A DNA stretch of 6,064 nt from Actinomycetes bacterium (GTDB taxonomy: Bacteria; Actinomycetota; Actinomycetes; Mycobacteriales; Mycobacteriaceae), in NCBI GenBank assembly GCA_023416315.1, contig JAEZIA010000182.1:1-6064 (forward strand). The letters run 5' to 3'. The notes under the pieces were generated by a model. The model searched no databases, had not been told where the DNA came from, and was given only the letters and a program-made list of their open reading frames with translations. Numbering within the stretch: the first letter of the stretch is position 1; each line of letters begins with the position of its first letter. This document shows positions 4,076 to 6,064 of this stretch, piece by piece. A program made the position numbers and the translations under genes.

Positions 4076-5064
4076 TTCGCATCTTCTGAAGGTTCCACCA
4101 TGCCGGCCAGCCGCCCGGCGATGATGTCCTCGGCCTCGTTGACGATGCGGCTGATCAGGTCGCCGACCGTCGGGATGTCGTTGATCAGGCCCATCGCAGT
4201 GCCGACGGTCCAGATGCCGGCATCGATGTCACCGTCGTCGAACACCTTGCGTCCGCGCACGCCGGCCACCAGGTCCTTGACGTCCTCGAACTGGCCGCCG
4301 CCCTTGAGGATCTCGACGACCTCGCGGGACACCACGTTGGACGCCACCCGCGCGGTGTTGTGCAGGCTGCGGAAGATCAGCTCGGTGCCACGCTCGTCGC
4401 CGGCCACGATCGCTTCCTTGACGTTCTGGTGGATGCACGACTCGACCGTGCACATGAACCGCGAACCCATGTTGATGCCGTCGGCACCCAGCGCCAGCGC
4501 GGCCACCAGGCCACGCGCGTCGGCGAAGCCGCCGGAGGCGATCATCGGGATCTCGATCTTCTCGGCGGCCGCCGGGATCAGCACCAGGCCCGGGACGTCG
4601 TCCTCCCCCGGATGCCCCGCGCACTCGAAGCCGTCGATGCTGATGCCGTCGACACCCAGGCTCTGAGCCTTAACCGCGTGCCGCACCGAGGTGCACTTGT
4701 GCAGCACCTTGATGCCGTTGTCGTGAAACATCGGCAGATGCGGAGCGGGGTTGGACCCGGCGGTTTCCACGATCTTGATGCCGGCGTCGACGATCACCTG
4801 CCGGTACTCGTCATACGGCGGCGGATTGATGGCCGGCAGGATCGTCAGGTTCACCCCGAACGGCTTGTCGGTGAGGTCGCGGGTGCGCGCGATCTCGTTG
4901 GCCAGATCCCCCGGGGTGGGCTGGGTGAGCGCGGTGATGAAGCCGAGGCCGCCCGCATTGGCAACGGCCGCAACGAGTTCCGCGCGACCGACCCACTGCA
5001 TACCGCCCTGGGCGATCGGGTGCTCGACACCGAACGCCTCGGTGAACTTCGTCTTGATCGTCAC
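4063..5064 (-). CDS. FMN-dependent NADH:quinone reductase, PA1024-like (nitronate monooxygenase superfamily)
   Basis: A 333-residue TIM-barrel flavoprotein. It carries QGGMQWVGRAELVAAVANAGG (19-39), KPFGVNLTILP (67-77), LHKCTSVRHAVKA (121-133), DGFECAGHPGEDDVPG (144-159, with H151), IPMIASGGFADARGLVAALA (172-191), GADGINMGSRFM (193-204) and GIWTVGTAMGLI (283-294). These stretches match, nearly residue for residue in memory, Pseudomonas aeruginosa PA1024, which was annotated as a nitronate monooxygenase but shown to be an NADH:quinone reductase; H151 corresponds to its H152. The likely reaction is two-electron quinone reduction by NADH, lowering the NADH/NAD ratio or protecting against quinones. 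The start is GTG 5064, with AGGGGA 8 nt upstream formed partly from the SDR stop codon (TAGGGGA); the gap is 12 nt, so the two genes are an operon. The fold is certain; quinone reductase versus nitronate oxidase is about 80 to 20. Confidence 0.88.
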   Translation of the reverse strand: MTIKTKFTEAFGVEHPIAQGGMQWVGRAELVAAVANAGGLGFITALTQPTPGDLANEIARTRDLTDKPFGVNLTILPAINPPPYDEYRQVIVDAGIKIVETAGSNPAPHLPMFHDNGIKVLHKCTSVRHAVKAQSLGVDGISIDGFECAGHPGEDDVPGLVLIPAAAEKIEIPMIASGGFADARGLVAALALGADGINMGSRFMCTVESCIHQNVKEAIVAGDERGTELIFRSLHNTARVASNVVSREVVEILKGGGQFEDVKDLVAGVRGRKVFDDGDIDAGIWTVGTAMGLINDIPTVGDLISRIVNEAEDIIAGRLAGMVEPSEDAKVPA

Positions 5065-5076
5065 TGGTGCTGTCCC

Positions 5077-5829
5077 CTACCTCGGCGCCATCCGGATCGC
5101 CCCGTCCAGGCGGATCACTTCGCCGTTGAGCATAGGGTTCTCGACGATGTGGACGGCGAGTGCGCCGTATTCGTCGGGGTCGCCGAGGCGGGCCGGGTGC
5201 GGCACCTGCTTGCCGAGGGAATCCTGCGCTTCCTGCGGCAACGAGCCCAGCAGCGGCGTCTTGAACAGGCCCGGCGCGATGGTGACGACGCGGATCAGTT
5301 CACGGGCGAGGTCACGGGCGATCGGCAGGGTCATGCCGACCACGCCACCCTTGGACGCCGAGTAGGCCGCCTGGCCGATCTGACCGTCGAAAGCGGCGAC
5401 CGACGCTGTGTTGATGATGACGCCGCGCTCCTCGCCGACCGGCTCGGTCTTCGAAATCCGTTCAGCGGCAAGGCGCAACACGTTGAACGTACCGATCAGG
5501 TTGACCTGGACGACGGCGTTGAACCAATCCAGCGGGAACGGCCCGTCCTTGCCGAGGGTCTTGACGGCATTGCCGATACCGGCGCAGTTGACGTTGATGC
5601 GCAGCGGCCCCATCTCCTCGGCGATGTCGAGGGCGGCCGACACCGACTCGGGGTCGGTCACGTTGGCCTGCGCGAAGCGGGCACGCGGCCCGAGCTCGGC
5701 CACCACGTCCTCACCCTTGAGATCGATCACCACGACGGATGCGCCCTTGTCGAGCAGCCGCTTGGTGGTGGCCAGGCCCAGGCCCGATGCACCGCCGGTG
5801 ACGACAGCTACGGCGTCCTTGATCTCCAC
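5077..5829 (-). CDS. HSD10-like short-chain dehydrogenase (3-hydroxyacyl-CoA dehydrogenase type, Rv1144-like)
   Basis: A complete 250-residue classical SDR. The cofactor loop is TGGASGLG (11-18), and D36 after the second strand indicates NAD(H) over NADP(H). NCAG is at 81-84 and N110 in NLIGTFNV. The catalytic set is S143 (NTASVAAF), Y156 and K160 (YSASK). The segments GVIINTASVAAFDGQIGQAA, GMTLPIARDLA, RVVTIAPGLFKTPLL and the end NGEVIRLDGAIRMAP match human HSD17B10 (3-hydroxy-2-methylbutyryl-CoA dehydrogenase) as I remember it, and the whole resembles M. tuberculosis Rv1144. The likely role is oxidation of 3-hydroxy(-2-methyl)acyl-CoA in branched-chain or sterol side-chain breakdown; steroid alcohols are a possible side activity. 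GTG 5829 has AAAAGGAG 7 nt upstream. The gene lies 45 nt after the mcr-like gene and 12 nt before the reductase gene, in one leftward unit. Confidence 0.93.
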   Translation of the reverse strand: MEIKDAVAVVTGGASGLGLATTKRLLDKGASVVVIDLKGEDVVAELGPRARFAQANVTDPESVSAALDIAEEMGPLRINVNCAGIGNAVKTLGKDGPFPLDWFNAVVQVNLIGTFNVLRLAAERISKTEPVGEERGVIINTASVAAFDGQIGQAAYSASKGGVVGMTLPIARDLARELIRVVTIAPGLFKTPLLGSLPQEAQDSLGKQVPHPARLGDPDEYGALAVHIVENPMLNGEVIRLDGAIRMAPR

Positions 5830-5854
5830 GTATGTGCTCCTTTTCGATAGCTCG

Positions 5855-5868
5855 ACCTACTGGTTGGT
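5855..5868. promoter_or_regulatory. Imperfect palindrome, possible operator of the SDR-reductase unit
   Basis: ACCTACTGGTTGGT matches its own inverse complement at 10 of 14 positions, with ACC/GGT at the ends. It lies just downstream of the TATAGT box, over the expected transcript start and ahead of the SDR ribosome site. That is where a repressor would block transcription. The regulator is unknown and the symmetry is modest. Confidence 0.3.
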
Positions 5869-5873
5869 TGGGG

Positions 5874-5879
5874 ACTATA
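5874..5879 (-). promoter_or_regulatory. Candidate internal -10 box (TATAGT) before the SDR gene
   Basis: Minus-strand TATAGT is a near-consensus -10 and fits TANNNT. It overlaps the final codon and stop of the mcr-like gene (GTA TAG). Transcription would start near 5867 and give a leader of about 37 nt containing the AAAAGGAG ribosome site (5837-5844). No -35 could be assigned. Confidence 0.45.
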
Positions 5880-6064
5880 CCCAGTCGCGCAGGACCGACT
5901 CGTTGTCGGCTCCCGGAACGCCCGGCGCCTTCGGGGCATCCAGCCCGGTCCGGGAGAACCGCGGCGCCGGCGCGGGGAACGTCGAACCCGCCTCGGTGTA
6001 GAAGGTGTTGCGTTCGGTGTTGTGCGGTTCGGTGTCGACCTCGGCGAACGACAGCACCGGGGTG
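5875..6064 (-). CDS. mcr: CaiB/BaiF family, alpha-methylacyl-CoA racemase, C-terminal end (cut by right edge)
   Basis: The last 62 or so codons of a leftward gene that enters from the right edge. The visible tail runs through TPVLSFAEVDTEPHNTERNT, then PAPAPRFSRTG, and ends ESVLRDWV. The TPVL...EPH segment and PAPRFSRT are the standard C-terminal signature of family III CoA-transferases and racemases. Alpha-methylacyl-CoA racemase interconverts (2R)- and (2S)-2-methylacyl-CoA, so that beta-oxidation of methyl-branched chains, including sterol side chains, can proceed. The catalytic residues lie upstream, outside the window, so racemase versus CoA-transferase is decided only by context: an HSD10-like SDR follows by 45 nt, as Rv1144 follows mcr (Rv1143) in M. 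tuberculosis. The GTG at 6057 is not a real start, because the frame is open and family-like beyond it. Confidence 0.75.
   Translation of the reverse strand, partial: TPVLSFAEVDTEPHNTERNTFYTEAGSTFPAPAPRFSRTGLDAPKAPGVPGADNESVLRDWV

Noticed and set aside
4360..5850. A 496-codon open frame on the + strand across both right-hand genes
   Set aside because: It is the antisense image of the reductase and SDR genes, made by their GC-rich third positions. It crosses a gene boundary, has an Arg/Gly/Asp/Val-biased composition and matches no family.
1..6064. Mobile elements, CRISPR, tRNA/rRNA, toxin-antitoxin or defence genes
   Set aside because: I saw no transposase, terminal repeats, spaced repeat arrays, structured RNA genes or recognisable toxin or nuclease pairs. 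Base composition is even throughout.

Overview
The window is compact, GC-rich actinobacterial DNA that looks like a chromosomal segment of a Mycobacterium / Mycolicibacterium-type organism. The gene order from about 95 to 3043 (F420-binding PPOX protein, DUF1697 protein, Omt methyltransferase, short GntR regulator, CobB sirtuin) is, from memory, the Mycobacterium tuberculosis block Rv1155-Rv1151c read in the opposite orientation. The next methyltransferase resembles Rv1147, and the right-hand pair (SDR and the tail of a CaiB-type racemase) resembles Rv1144 and Rv1143 (mcr). There are no IS elements, CRISPR arrays, tRNA or rRNA genes. This is a core housekeeping/lipid locus, not an accessory island, and I see no defence or secretion system.

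Left part (1-1908): a DUF5302 gene (cut by the left edge) and the PPOX gene run leftwards. A DUF1697 gene and omt run rightwards and are coupled by an ATGA stop/start overlap. The two directions share a 30-bp divergent gap in which each start codon has a TANNNT -10 box exactly at -12 to -7, so both mRNAs are probably leaderless.

Middle part (1909-3702): omt and the GntR gene converge on a perfect hairpin holding both stop codons. The GntR gene and cobB diverge from a 37-bp gap. cobB and the METTL7-like methyltransferase gene converge with overlapping stop codons.

Intergenic part (3673-4062): this is the only roomy non-coding stretch. It holds the methyltransferase promoter, a tandem 16-bp operator-like repeat, a small acidic 43-codon ORF with a leaderless-type -10 box, and two hairpins that end the converging transcripts.

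Right part (4063-6064, all leftward): the end of an alpha-methylacyl-CoA racemase (mcr-like), an HSD10-like short-chain dehydrogenase, and a flavoprotein usually labelled nitronate monooxygenase but much closer to the PA1024-type NADH:quinone reductases. Spacing suggests one unit, with an extra promoter and palindrome ahead of the dehydrogenase gene. The natural reading is branched-chain acyl-CoA (2-methylacyl-CoA) oxidation coupled to NADH recycling. Homology statements come from remembered family sequences, not from a search.
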